From assembly GCA_014189435.1 (NCBI GenBank), contig CP050295.1, positions 62,001 through 126,000 of the forward strand: a stretch of 64,000 bases of DNA, in the 5' to 3' direction. Positions 9,115 to 17,969 of this stretch are shown here, one piece after another. Every line of letters begins with the position of its first letter. Position 1 is the first letter of the stretch. A model generated the notes under the pieces. It saw nothing but the letters and a program-made list of their open reading frames with translations. It ran no database searches and had not been told where the DNA came from. A program made the translations under genes and the position numbers. This DNA is from Mesorhizobium loti. GTDB lineage: Bacteria > Pseudomonadota > Alphaproteobacteria > Rhizobiales > Rhizobiaceae.

Positions 9115-9550
9115 TCCCTGCTACCACTATTTGTCTGGGTCGTGACGACGCACGTTTGTACAAGCGTTGCGGCATTTTCAAGCCCGGGTACGAGGGATTC
9201 CCTCTCCTGAGAGCGGCAATTTCTCTAATGAGCTGCCTGTTGGCATAGACTCCGCGGCTCTGCCCTCTCCGCAAAAGCTGGCTCATATGAATGCCGGTCG
9301 ATCGCGCGACCAAACACTGGCCCCGGCCTCAACGTTGCTGCGACCAGCCGCCCCCCTCTCCTCCCGAGACCAGCTTCGGCGCTGCTCGACCGACGTGATC
9401 ACCTCGATCAGATGCTTCGTCACAGGGCTACTCCCAGTGCTTGCACTAGGACTTGCAGCCTTCAGCATACCCCAGGAAGGCGGCCGTCACCGTCGGAATA
9501 CGAGACAACCAGACCATCGCCCCAAAGTGCCGGTTCGGCTATTCAAACAC
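9115..9550. other. No supportable gene
   Basis: Intergenic stretch between pmtA and the IS1380 end. Open frames exist on both strands but none has recognisable similarity or a good start signal. It is not part of the duplicated block, which ends near 9150. Confidence 0.4.
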
Positions 9551-9554
9551 CTAG

Positions 9555-11173
9555 CCGCCTTGATGCACAGCGATGAGTTGTCGGCGGCCTGAAGCTACGA
9601 TTTGGTCGCGATGTGGGTGCATTTTGACAAGCCTGGTCGGGCGGCGGGGCTGATCCGTCGGTGATGGGAGGCGGGGTTTGCGGGTTGATGTTGGCGGGTT
9701 CGGTTCGGGGCATCTTGGCCCCGTCGCTATGTCACGAGTTGGGGGATGCGATCGAGGACGATGCGCAGAATACGCTGGTCGGGGCAGGATGTCGGCAGGT
9801 GCAGGCGGATTTGCGTTTTCATCTCGACCACCCGCGCGGCGATTTTGATGAGGCGCAATCGCAGCGTGTCAAATTGGGCGACGGCAAAGCTCGAGCGCCT
9901 CGGCATCGCGGCCCGCAAGCCCCACATCAACCAGTAAGCACCGGCATGCAGGAATAGCCGGAACTGGTTGGCCGTCGCTCTGGTGCAGGATGTGCGGTCG
10001 GCGGCAAGATGCGTCTTCCACGACTTGATGTGGTTCTCGGCCGCGCCGCGCCGGCAGTAGACATCCTCGTAGAGCGCCTTGGCCTTCCCACCGGCAAGGT
10101 TGGTGACGACGAAGCGGGTATCGGCACCTTGGGCGCCGACCTCGACCCGCGCGATGATGCGCTCGACGCGGCTCCAACTAGCGGCGCCGTCAACGAACTC
10201 CTTGAACCTGCGGACCTTGCCTGTCTTGGCCGACACTTCGAAGCGCGCCGTCGTGCTGGCCTCCAGATCCGCGACATGCTTGCGCAGGGTCGTGGTGGGC
10301 GCGAGGCCAAAGATGAAGTCGACGTCGTTGGCGCGGCACCAGTCGATGACCTGCGGGCTGCAATAATGGCTATCGCCGCGGAGCAGGATTCGAATGTTCG
10401 GCCAGTTGATCCGGATCGCCCGCACCAGACGGCGCAGGTGGGGGCGGATCTCAGCCCCACTCGGCCGCTTGGCCGGTCGCAGGATCGCGCTGACGAACCG
10501 TCCCGCACCATCGAACACTACGATCGGCTGGAAGCCGTACTCGTCATGGTGGGCATTGAACAGGCGAAGCTGTTGGCCTCCGTGCACAGCGTCGAAGGTG
10601 TCGTCAATGTCGAGTACGATCCGCTTCGGCACCTGCCGGAACGAGGCGCAATAGAGATCGACCATCGCCCGCCCCATCGCAACCAGCTCCCGCACGCCGG
10701 GCAGGTTCTCCAGCCGGCACAGCGTCGATTGCGACGCCAGATCCCGACCCGACGGCAGCGCATCCTGGGCCATCTTGAAGACCGGATCGCGGCGCAGCCG
10801 GTTGGCGTCGTTGCCGTCCTCGTAGCCGGCGGCAATCATCTTCATGCGAAAGCCGATCATGTCCGCCAGGCTGTGGACGACCTGGTCCGGGCAGCGCGGA
10901 TCGTCGATGCAACGCGCCAGACGCTCGGCCACCCGCAACCGCTTTTCCACCTCGGCCAAAGCCAGAACGCCGCTGTTGGACGACAGCATGCCGCCGTCGA
11001 AACGGGCGACGACGGACTTGCCGCCGACTGATGACAAACCGCTCAGCGGCAGCGTAAGATCGTTCATGGTGGGTGTGGTCTCCGGGAAATGGTTCGGATC
11101 GGCTTAAGCAACCAAATCCTAAGTCATTTCAACGGCTTGCGCCACATCCACCAACCCCCATGAATTTTTCAGG
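9555..11173 (-). mobile_element. IS1380 family element, copy 1
   Basis: About 1.6 kb flanked by CTAG on each side (9551-9554 and 11174-11177). Its outer ends are CCGCCTTGATG and, read inward from the other side, CCTGAAAAATTCA. The same element recurs at 53985-55600 and as a fragment at 22838-23174. The 5' end abuts the last codons of a GGDEF/EAL gene and supplies its stop codon. Confidence 0.8.
9727..11067 (-). CDS. IS1380 transposase, intact
   Basis: 446 residues starting [18 protein letters not shown]. Family features are the N-terminal [17 protein letters not shown], the first catalytic aspartate in IVLDIDDTFDAVHGGQ, the second in ILLRGDSHYCSPQVIDWC, and the glutamate-containing CRRGAAENHIKSWKTHLAADR. 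It is the only complete version of this transposase here, so it could mobilise the damaged copies. Confidence 0.9.
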   Translation of the reverse strand: MNDLTLPLSGLSSVGGKSVVARFDGGMLSSNSGVLALAEVEKRLRVAERLARCIDDPRCPDQVVHSLADMIGFRMKMIAAGYEDGNDANRLRRDPVFKMAQDALPSGRDLASQSTLCRLENLPGVRELVAMGRAMVDLYCASFRQVPKRIVLDIDDTFDAVHGGQQLRLFNAHHDEYGFQPIVVFDGAGRFVSAILRPAKRPSGAEIRPHLRRLVRAIRINWPNIRILLRGDSHYCSPQVIDWCRANDVDFIFGLAPTTTLRKHVADLEASTTARFEVSAKTGKVRRFKEFVDGAASWSRVERIIARVEVGAQGADTRFVVTNLAGGKAKALYEDVYCRRGAAENHIKSWKTHLAADRTSCTRATANQFRLFLHAGAYWLMWGLRAAMPRRSSFAVAQFDTLRLRLIKIAARVVEMKTQIRLHLPTSCPDQRILRIVLDRIPQLVT

Positions 11174-13127
11174 CTAGCTCCTGACCAAACTGCTTCGCAG
11201 CAATGCCAGGAATGTCGCCGATCCCGACAGGTTTCCCGATTAAATAGCCTTGAGCTTCATCGCATCTGACGCGGCGCAGATAGTCGAGCTGTTCGGGAGT
11301 TTCTACGCCTTCGGCCGTTACCTCAATTCGAAGCTCATGCGCCAACTCAACCAATGATCTTACAATCGCGGCGCAGTCCGCATCGGTGAGCATATCCTGG
11401 ACGAAAGATCGGTCGATCTTGAGCCGCGAAAGAGGCAATTTACGAAGATAAGTGAGTGATGAATAGCCGGTGCCAAAATCGTCAAGAGCAACTGTTACGG
11501 ATAGAGAACCTAACGATTGTAATAATGAAATCGTTTCTTCAAAATTCGAAATCAGCACAGTTTCTGTGATCTCGACCTCCAGTCTTCGGGGCTCCAAACC
11601 GGCTTCAGCCAAGGCCACCACAATTCCATCCAGTAAGGCTTTATTCTTAAGCTGTACTACCGACAAGTTGACGGAGACCCGCAAGTCGTGCGGCCAACGG
11701 GCAGCCGCCAAACAAGCCGTTTTGACGACCCAGTGTCCGATGGAGTGAATCAAACCCGTTTCTTCAGCGATAGATATGAACTCCGACGGTGGGATCGCGC
11801 CAAGGGTCGGATGGTGCCACCGCAGAAGCGCTTCAAAACCTCGGATGCGATCGCTGCTGAGGTCGAGAAAGGGTTGAAATGCGAGCGAAAGCTGGCCATT
11901 GGCCAGCGCAGATGCCAGATCGCGTTCAAGGGCATGGCGCCTTGCAGCAGCTTCATCGTCGCTTCCGCTGAAAAACTGGATGGAGCCCGCCCCCAGCGTC
12001 TTAGCCCTGTACAGCGCGGTGTCGACGCACCGCAAGAGTTGGTTGGCATCCAAACCGTCCGTGGGCGCCAAAGCGATACCAATAGAGGCCCTGCAATATA
12101 TTTCGCGCCCTTCGATCAAGAAAGGCGCGCGCACGGCATCTATGATCTGTTTGGCTAAAGACCCGATTTGATCTGGCCTGATATCGCGCGTAGCGATTAT
12201 TGCAAATTCGTCGCCCTCCAATCTCGCAATGCCGTCGCTCTCCCGTGTCGATTTCCGAAGTCTCGCAGCCACTTCGACCAAAAGGACATCCGCTATTGCT
12301 CGGCCAAAACGATCGTTCACCTCGTCGAAATTGTTAAGATCGAACAAAAGTAGCGCAAAGTGCTGGTCAAACTGCCTTGCGTCCACCAACGCGCTGTCCA
12401 GCCGCTCATTGAAGCTGAACCGGTTTGGCAAACTCGTTAGAATGTCCCTGCGAATGGCATTTTCGCTTTCCGCTTGCAGAATGAAGCGTTGGGTAAATTC
12501 GAACGCGTGAGCAAGCACTGCACGAAATAGCGTGATGGCGTAGCTTACTATCAGGATTGCGACGGGCAGATTGACGGCGTCTCCCACCCACACAATCGCC
12601 ACCGCCGAACCGACGAAGATCGGTAGCGTATACGCGACGGCCGCAATAGGAATTGTGGAAAAAGAAGCGGCACCGCCTGCGATCATCCCCGCACTCAGGC
12701 AGGTAATGACGACCTGGGCTGCGCTTGTTGCCCCGCTGAAGAACAGAACGGGAAGTGCTCCCCACCAAGTGCCGAACAAGAAGGCGTTGCGCACCAGGTT
12801 TTGCGTTGTCCGGCGAGACACTGACCTTGGTTTGACTGACTGAAACGATGATCTCGCTCTTAAGCCTACGACAGCTGAGGCTACGATGATAACACTCGCC
12901 CAGAGGACGGCATTCGTTTGGTCGGGCGAGCCCCAAAGCGCCATAACAAAAGTGGCCGCATTGAGTATGTTCGCAACCATGCCAAGAGGCGTGTTGCGAA
13001 GAACGAGACTGACCTGCTCCGCCCTGATTCGGCTGGCAAGGGGTTCGATTGTCGAGGGCCCGCCAAAAACTCGCAGGTCTCCCGCCAGAAGGTCACCGAA
13101 CCTTGCGGCAGAGAGACGCTGCCTCAC
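11169..13127 (-). CDS. Membrane GGDEF/EAL cyclic-di-GMP protein
   Basis: 652 residues. The first 210 contain about five hydrophobic helices (FVGSAVAIVWVGDAVNLP among them), then a GGDEF domain (about 225-385) with the signature degenerated to LEGDEF, then an EAL domain (about 400-645) with FEALLRWHHP, VEITETV and DDFGTGYSSLTYL intact. It probably hydrolyses c-di-GMP, with the GGDEF part catalytically weak or regulatory. GTG 13127 has GGGGAG seven bases upstream. The last codons and stop (GAG CTA GCC TGA) are partly made by the IS1380 end, so the true C-terminus may have been longer. Confidence 0.88.
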   Translation of the reverse strand: MRQRLSAARFGDLLAGDLRVFGGPSTIEPLASRIRAEQVSLVLRNTPLGMVANILNAATFVMALWGSPDQTNAVLWASVIIVASAVVGLRARSSFQSVKPRSVSRRTTQNLVRNAFLFGTWWGALPVLFFSGATSAAQVVITCLSAGMIAGGAASFSTIPIAAVAYTLPIFVGSAVAIVWVGDAVNLPVAILIVSYAITLFRAVLAHAFEFTQRFILQAESENAIRRDILTSLPNRFSFNERLDSALVDARQFDQHFALLLFDLNNFDEVNDRFGRAIADVLLVEVAARLRKSTRESDGIARLEGDEFAIIATRDIRPDQIGSLAKQIIDAVRAPFLIEGREIYCRASIGIALAPTDGLDANQLLRCVDTALYRAKTLGAGSIQFFSGSDDEAAARRHALERDLASALANGQLSLAFQPFLDLSSDRIRGFEALLRWHHPTLGAIPPSEFISIAEETGLIHSIGHWVVKTACLAAARWPHDLRVSVNLSVVQLKNKALLDGIVVALAEAGLEPRRLEVEITETVLISNFEETISLLQSLGSLSVTVALDDFGTGYSSLTYLRKLPLSRLKIDRSFVQDMLTDADCAAIVRSLVELAHELRIEVTAEGVETPEQLDYLRRVRCDEAQGYLIGKPVGIGDIPGIAAKQFGQELA

Positions 13128-13299
13128 TCTTTCACTCCCCCGCCCTAGCCCGTCCTATTCACGAGCGGCCTGGTTCCTTGCCGCTTGGCGTTCGGTCATG
13201 AAGGTGTGAGGCGTCTTTTTCACCGCAGCTGAGACTGGACTTTGGAACGCGCTGGAGGGTCAAGGTATCGGGTTCGGTGGGGCTTTGATGCCCCGGCGC

Positions 13300-14643
13300 T
13301 CATGGCCCTGCGGGCTGCAGCGTGATGGCGATCGTTCGGAACAGACTTGCTTCGGGACAGGCGGCGGCGAAGGCCAGACGGATGCGCGAGACGGTTTCGG
13401 TGACGCGGGCGCCGAGCTTGAGAAGCCTGAGCCGCAGTGTAGAGAACTCGGCGTTGCACAGATGATGGGTCGTGGGCACTGCCTCGCGCAGGGTGAGCAT
13501 CAACCAGTATGCGGCGGTGTGCAGGACGAGACGGACCTGGTTGGCAATCGGTGAGCGGCAGCTGGTGCGGTCGGAGGCGAGCTGGCTCTTGTGCATCTTG
13601 ATCAGGTTTTCGGCCTGGCCGCGGGCGCAGTAGATCACATCGTAGACATGCTCGGCGGAGCCTTTGTCGAGATTGGTGACGACGAAGCGGATGTCGAGGC
13701 CGAGGGTGGTTGCCTCGATGCGGGCGCAGGCGCGGCGTTCCGTCCTCCAGGATTTCGCCTTGTATCGGGTCTCGGCATAGCCGCGCAGCACCGGCTTCTG
13801 CTCGAGCGCGCGGCGGGTGCGGATATCGTCGGCGGCTTCATCAACGAGACGCTGGAGAACCTTGTTGCCGGGCAATCCGAAGAGGTAGTCGACCGCATTG
13901 TCCTCGCACCATGCCATGACTTGCGCCCGGCCATAGTGGCCATCGCCGCGGATCAGAATGCGGGTGGTCGGCCAGCGGGCGCGGATGCGCCGGACAAGCC
14001 GGCGCAGATGGCCGCGGATCTCCTTGCCCGCCGGGGTCCTGCCAGGACGCAGGATCATGGCGACCGGGCGTCCTGTCGCGGCGTCGTAGATGTGGATCGG
14101 CAGGAAGCAACGCTCGTCGTAATGGGCGTTGAACAGCGAGAGCTGCTGATGGCCGTGAACGACATCCACCGTGTCGTCGATGTCGAGCGTGACGCTTTTG
14201 GGCGGCGCGGCATAGCTCGACAGCCACAGATCGACCAGCACCCAGCCGAGCCGGATGACGGTGCGCAGGTCGGGCAGGTTCTCGAGGCGCGAGCATGTCG
14301 GCTGCGAGCACAGATCAATCCCGCTGTCGGGCAGCCGCCCGCAGGCGAGCTTGAAGGCCGGGTCGGTGCGCAGCCGGTCGAGATCGTTGGCATCCTCGTA
14401 GCCGCATGCGATCGCAAAGATGCGGGCGCGCACAATGTCGGCCATGGCGTGCGTCACCCGCGCTGGATCGCGCGGATCGTGGATCGCGGCGGCCAGCCTG
14501 TCGGCCAGTTGCAGGCGTCGCTCGGCCGCTGCCAAAAGCATGACGCCACCATCCGAGGTGATGCGTCCGCCGTCAAACGCAGCTGTGATCTTCTTGCGTC
14601 CAACGGCTGGAAATGAGAGCGGCAGCAACGTATCATCGGTCAT
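13300..14643 (-). CDS. IS1380 family transposase, second type
   Basis: 447 residues, same family as the 9727 transposase but clearly divergent. It has MTDDTLLPLSFPAVGRKK, SVTLDIDDTVDVVHGHQQL, ILIRGDGHYGRAQVMAWCE and CARGQAENLIKMHKSQLASDR. It looks full length. Outer limits of the element are not certain; the 3' boundary should lie near 13210-13260 and the 5' boundary near 14750. Flanking stretches 13128-13299 and 14760-15016 hold nothing else that I can support. Confidence 0.88.
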   Translation of the reverse strand: MTDDTLLPLSFPAVGRKKITAAFDGGRITSDGGVMLLAAAERRLQLADRLAAAIHDPRDPARVTHAMADIVRARIFAIACGYEDANDLDRLRTDPAFKLACGRLPDSGIDLCSQPTCSRLENLPDLRTVIRLGWVLVDLWLSSYAAPPKSVTLDIDDTVDVVHGHQQLSLFNAHYDERCFLPIHIYDAATGRPVAMILRPGRTPAGKEIRGHLRRLVRRIRARWPTTRILIRGDGHYGRAQVMAWCEDNAVDYLFGLPGNKVLQRLVDEAADDIRTRRALEQKPVLRGYAETRYKAKSWRTERRACARIEATTLGLDIRFVVTNLDKGSAEHVYDVIYCARGQAENLIKMHKSQLASDRTSCRSPIANQVRLVLHTAAYWLMLTLREAVPTTHHLCNAEFSTLRLRLLKLGARVTETVSRIRLAFAAACPEASLFRTIAITLQPAGP

Positions 14644-15016
14644 GGCGGGTGTGGCTCGCGAGAGGCGGTGGCAGGGTTGGCTTAGACAACCGAATCCTAC
14701 GCTAAATCAATCGCTTAGGCTACATCCGCCAACCTCTCAGACGCAACGTCGTGCATAAGACGGGCTAGAGTAGTAGCTGCGTGTTTGTTCCCTAGCACAG
14801 AACAATTCGGAAAAAAGTAAATTTCAACCGCAAAATTTGGACAGCTCAGTTGGGAAGCCAAGGGCTCCCTAATTCGAAGATAGCGAAACGCGATGCTCCC
14901 TTAGGACCTCGCTGCCGTATTGCGCCGCCATCTCGGCATAGCGGTTGACCTGCGTAACACTGCACCATCTACGAACGCTCGCGAGTATTACCACGAACGT
15001 GCGACCCGCTTCCGCA

Positions 15017-17437
15017 CTAGGCCGCGCTGTTCTTGACCACGCGCAGTTCGTGGTTGCTCAGCCGTCGGGAAGCGGGCGTCCGGCCTTTGCCGCTCGTATG
15101 CTGAGCGAAGTCGGAAATCGGGCAGGGTCGGCCAAGTAGGTAACCCTGGATCGCATCGCAGGCTTCTTGCCGCAGGAAGGTCAGCTCCGCGTCCGTTTCG
15201 ACGCCCTCTGCCAGGACCGGGAGCTTGAGGCCCCGAGCGAGGCCAAAGACCGCACGCATGACGGCAGCCGCCTCATCACTGGTATCCACCGCCCGGACTA
15301 GAGACTGGTCGACTTTGATCTTATCAAACGGGAATGCCCGCAGATTCGATAGCGACGAGTATCCGGTGCCAAAATCATCCATGGCGATTTGAACCCCAAG
15401 GCTTTTGAGCTGACGCAGGGCAGAGAGCGCCCGCCCGATATCCTTGATCAGGCAAGTTTCGGTAATCTCCAGCTCGAGGCGGAACGGATCGAGACCGGTT
15501 TCTTTCAGCACTGCCCCGACCAGCTCGGGCAAATTCCCGCCGTGGAGTTGCATGGCCGAAACGTTGACGCTGATTGCTAGCGGTTGTTGCCAGCTTGCCG
15601 CTTCGGCGCAGGCGGTCCGCAGCACCCATTCACCGATCTTCAGAATGGCGCCACACTCTTCCGCGATCGGGATGAACACGGCCGGCGGAACGGCGCCGCG
15701 TTCCGGATGATCCCACCGGAGCAGCGCTTCGAAACCGAAGACCTTGTTGGACAGGAGTTCCGCCTGCGGTTGATAGACGAGGCGGAGTTCCTTGCGCGAG
15801 ATCGCGTGACGGATGTCGTGCTCGAACTGGCGGCGATCGCGCAGGTGCTCACCCATGGACGGCTCGAAAACGCAATAAAGGCCACGGCCCTGCATCTTGG
15901 CCTCATAAAGCGCAGCGTCGGCATGGCTCAGAAGGGTCTCCCGATCGGGTGCATCGTTCGGGAATACAGCGATGCCTATGCTGGTGCCGATGGTGACACC
16001 GGCGGGCAGGTTAGCGCCTGTGTCGTTGAGTGCGTCCAGGATGGCTTCAGCAGTGCGCGTCGCATAGCCCGCGCTCGGCAGACCGGGAACAATCACAGCG
16101 AACTCGTCGCCGCCCAAGCGCGCAACCATCTGCCCTGGCTTAAGGACGCCCCTGATCTTCTCGGCCACACACTGCAGCACGGCGTCTCCGACGAGATGGC
16201 CGAAGAGGTCGTTGATCTCCTTGAAGCGGTCGAGGTCGAGGAAGAGGACGGCAAGGCACCGCTCAGCGCCGCGATGCGTCGTAAACTCGGCCTCCAGCTT
16301 TTCGTTAAAGCTCGTGCGGTTTGGAAGCTTGGTCAAGGGATCGTGGTGGGCAAGGAAATGAATCTCTTCCTCCGCCCGCTTGCGCCCGCGGATATCGCGC
16401 ACGGCAAGAACCTGGTGTTGCTTGCCGGCATAGAGGATGCTGTGCCGGATCAGCTCAACCGGGACCGTGCTGCCGTCCGTCGCGCATAGTCCCACCTCCA
16501 GCGGCGTTTGCGTAGTGCCCGAGAGCTCGCCTTGGGAAACCGTGGGAAAGAAGGACGCGAGCGGGCGGCCGGCCGGCTGAGAGCCGTCGACGCAGGCAAG
16601 CGCGGCGAAACTGCGATTGGCTGCCACGATCTCGGTTTCGTTGCACACGATCAGCCCCTCGACGGCCGCGTCGGCCAGCTCCTGCATGCGCGCTGCTTCG
16701 CCGGCGCGACGGAGATCGCGCACATCGAGGGCGAGGCCGATGATGGCCAAAAGGATGATGACGATCGAAACGAGGGCTACGCCAGCGGCCATCCAGTCCG
16801 CGGGCAACGCCGTTGCGGAAATGACAATGCGCGGGTCTGGCATGATTGCGGCCGCGCCCATCGCCGTGAAATGGTGGCTGCAAATCGCTACCGTCAGCAC
16901 GAGGGCGCCGAGCGCCTTCCACTTGACCGTGTTGGCGTGAAGGGCAACCGGCAATGCGGCCGCGCCGAACAGCCCACCAAGAATGATTGAGGCGGCGACG
17001 AGCGGCACATCCCAGACGACGCGGCCCGCGATCTCGAATGCGGCCATGCCAGTGTAGTGCATCACCGCGATGCCGCCTCCCACGATCGCACCGCCGATCC
17101 AGCGTCCATGTGGAACGCGTGGCGAGGTACTGATCGTGAGACCCGTCCCGGTCAAAGCGATCGCGGCCAGCAACGACATGATCGTCAAAGCGATGTTGTA
17201 GCCGCTCGGTACGGCGGGCTGGAAGGCCAACATGGCTATGAAATGCGTCGCCCAGATGCCGAAGCCGGTGGCGACCGCGGCGATGGCTAGCCAGATCCGT
17301 CGCATTTCGCTTTCACTGCGCCCGACATGGTGGAGGAGGTTCACGGCCGTGAAGGAGGCCAGGGCGCAGATCAAGGCCGCTAGCGCGACCAGACGCAGAT
17401 CATGCTGCGTCGCAATGCAAGTGTAGACTTTCAACAT
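15017..17437 (-). CDS. MHYT-PAS-GGDEF-EAL sensor protein
   Basis: 806 residues. The N-terminal 7-TM MHYT domain (1-225) shows the repeated sensor motifs ATHFIAML, VMHYTGM and SHHFTAMG, thought to bind a metal and sense gas or redox. A PAS segment (about 245-355) follows, then GGDEF with an intact RLGGDEFAVI (about 365-525) and EAL with FEALLRWDHP and DDFGTGYSSLSNLR (about 540-785). It is an inner-membrane c-di-GMP turnover enzyme that may have both activities. ATG 17437 has GGGGGAA upstream. Monocistronic, with IS1380 downstream. Confidence 0.9.
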   Translation of the reverse strand: MLKVYTCIATQHDLRLVALAALICALASFTAVNLLHHVGRSESEMRRIWLAIAAVATGFGIWATHFIAMLAFQPAVPSGYNIALTIMSLLAAIALTGTGLTISTSPRVPHGRWIGGAIVGGGIAVMHYTGMAAFEIAGRVVWDVPLVAASIILGGLFGAAALPVALHANTVKWKALGALVLTVAICSHHFTAMGAAAIMPDPRIVISATALPADWMAAGVALVSIVIILLAIIGLALDVRDLRRAGEAARMQELADAAVEGLIVCNETEIVAANRSFAALACVDGSQPAGRPLASFFPTVSQGELSGTTQTPLEVGLCATDGSTVPVELIRHSILYAGKQHQVLAVRDIRGRKRAEEEIHFLAHHDPLTKLPNRTSFNEKLEAEFTTHRGAERCLAVLFLDLDRFKEINDLFGHLVGDAVLQCVAEKIRGVLKPGQMVARLGGDEFAVIVPGLPSAGYATRTAEAILDALNDTGANLPAGVTIGTSIGIAVFPNDAPDRETLLSHADAALYEAKMQGRGLYCVFEPSMGEHLRDRRQFEHDIRHAISRKELRLVYQPQAELLSNKVFGFEALLRWDHPERGAVPPAVFIPIAEECGAILKIGEWVLRTACAEAASWQQPLAISVNVSAMQLHGGNLPELVGAVLKETGLDPFRLELEITETCLIKDIGRALSALRQLKSLGVQIAMDDFGTGYSSLSNLRAFPFDKIKVDQSLVRAVDTSDEAAAVMRAVFGLARGLKLPVLAEGVETDAELTFLRQEACDAIQGYLLGRPCPISDFAQHTSGKGRTPASRRLSNHELRVVKNSAA

Positions 17438-17556
17438 GCTCTTCCCCCACGCAGGACGATCACCCGCTTGGGGAGAAATCTACGGCCAAAACTTGAATAA
17501 AGCGCTTAAGCGGAAAATCCGCTTTGATCATCGTTACCGAAGGTCGTGAAAGAACC

Positions 17557-17913
17557 CTATGGCCCTGGCTCGCTGCAGAATGGGGCGGGCCGGTCGCGCC
17601 ATATATGGGAACGCCTGATTGTAGGCTTAGGGCCAAGACTCACGAGTGATTCCTCGACCGCAACAACGGTCACCGGGTCGCTTTGATAACTGTGACCCAA
17701 GGGGTCGCGAACCGGATGTGGATGTTTGCCAGGCAGGTATGCGTAGTCCGGGAAATTCTTTTCGCGAGGACGTGACATAGACCCACCAATCATGAAAGCG
17801 CGTTGGTGGCAATTCCAGATGAAGTAATCGCTTGCGCCAGAGTGCCAGCGGTAAAGAAATATCTTGCGCTGCCCCGACAAAATGCGCTCATGGTGCCATT
17901 CCTCCATGGGCAC
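17557..17913 (-). pseudogene. DUF309-like N-terminal remnant, second copy
   Basis: Contains KNFPDYAYLPGKHPHPVRD followed by GHSYQ, nearly the same at DNA level (17690-17795) as the remnant at 2012-2100. After this motif the frame loses similarity, and the GxxLFNxGxYxEAHE core seen at 1900-1960 is absent. It is probably a fragment. The upstream residues (MEEWHHERILSGQRK) are not recognised. Confidence 0.45.
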
Positions 17914-17969
17914 GTGCGCCGGGAGGGCACCTCTAAAACGACCGATAGACCGAGGGAGGGCTCAACCCA

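Noticed and set aside
10009..11031. 340-codon plus-strand frame
   Set aside because: Exact antisense shadow of the IS1380 transposase; the same type of shadow appears over the other IS1380 genes.
15584..16489. 301-codon plus-strand frame
   Set aside because: Antisense of the MHYT-GGDEF-EAL gene, caused by high GC at third positions.
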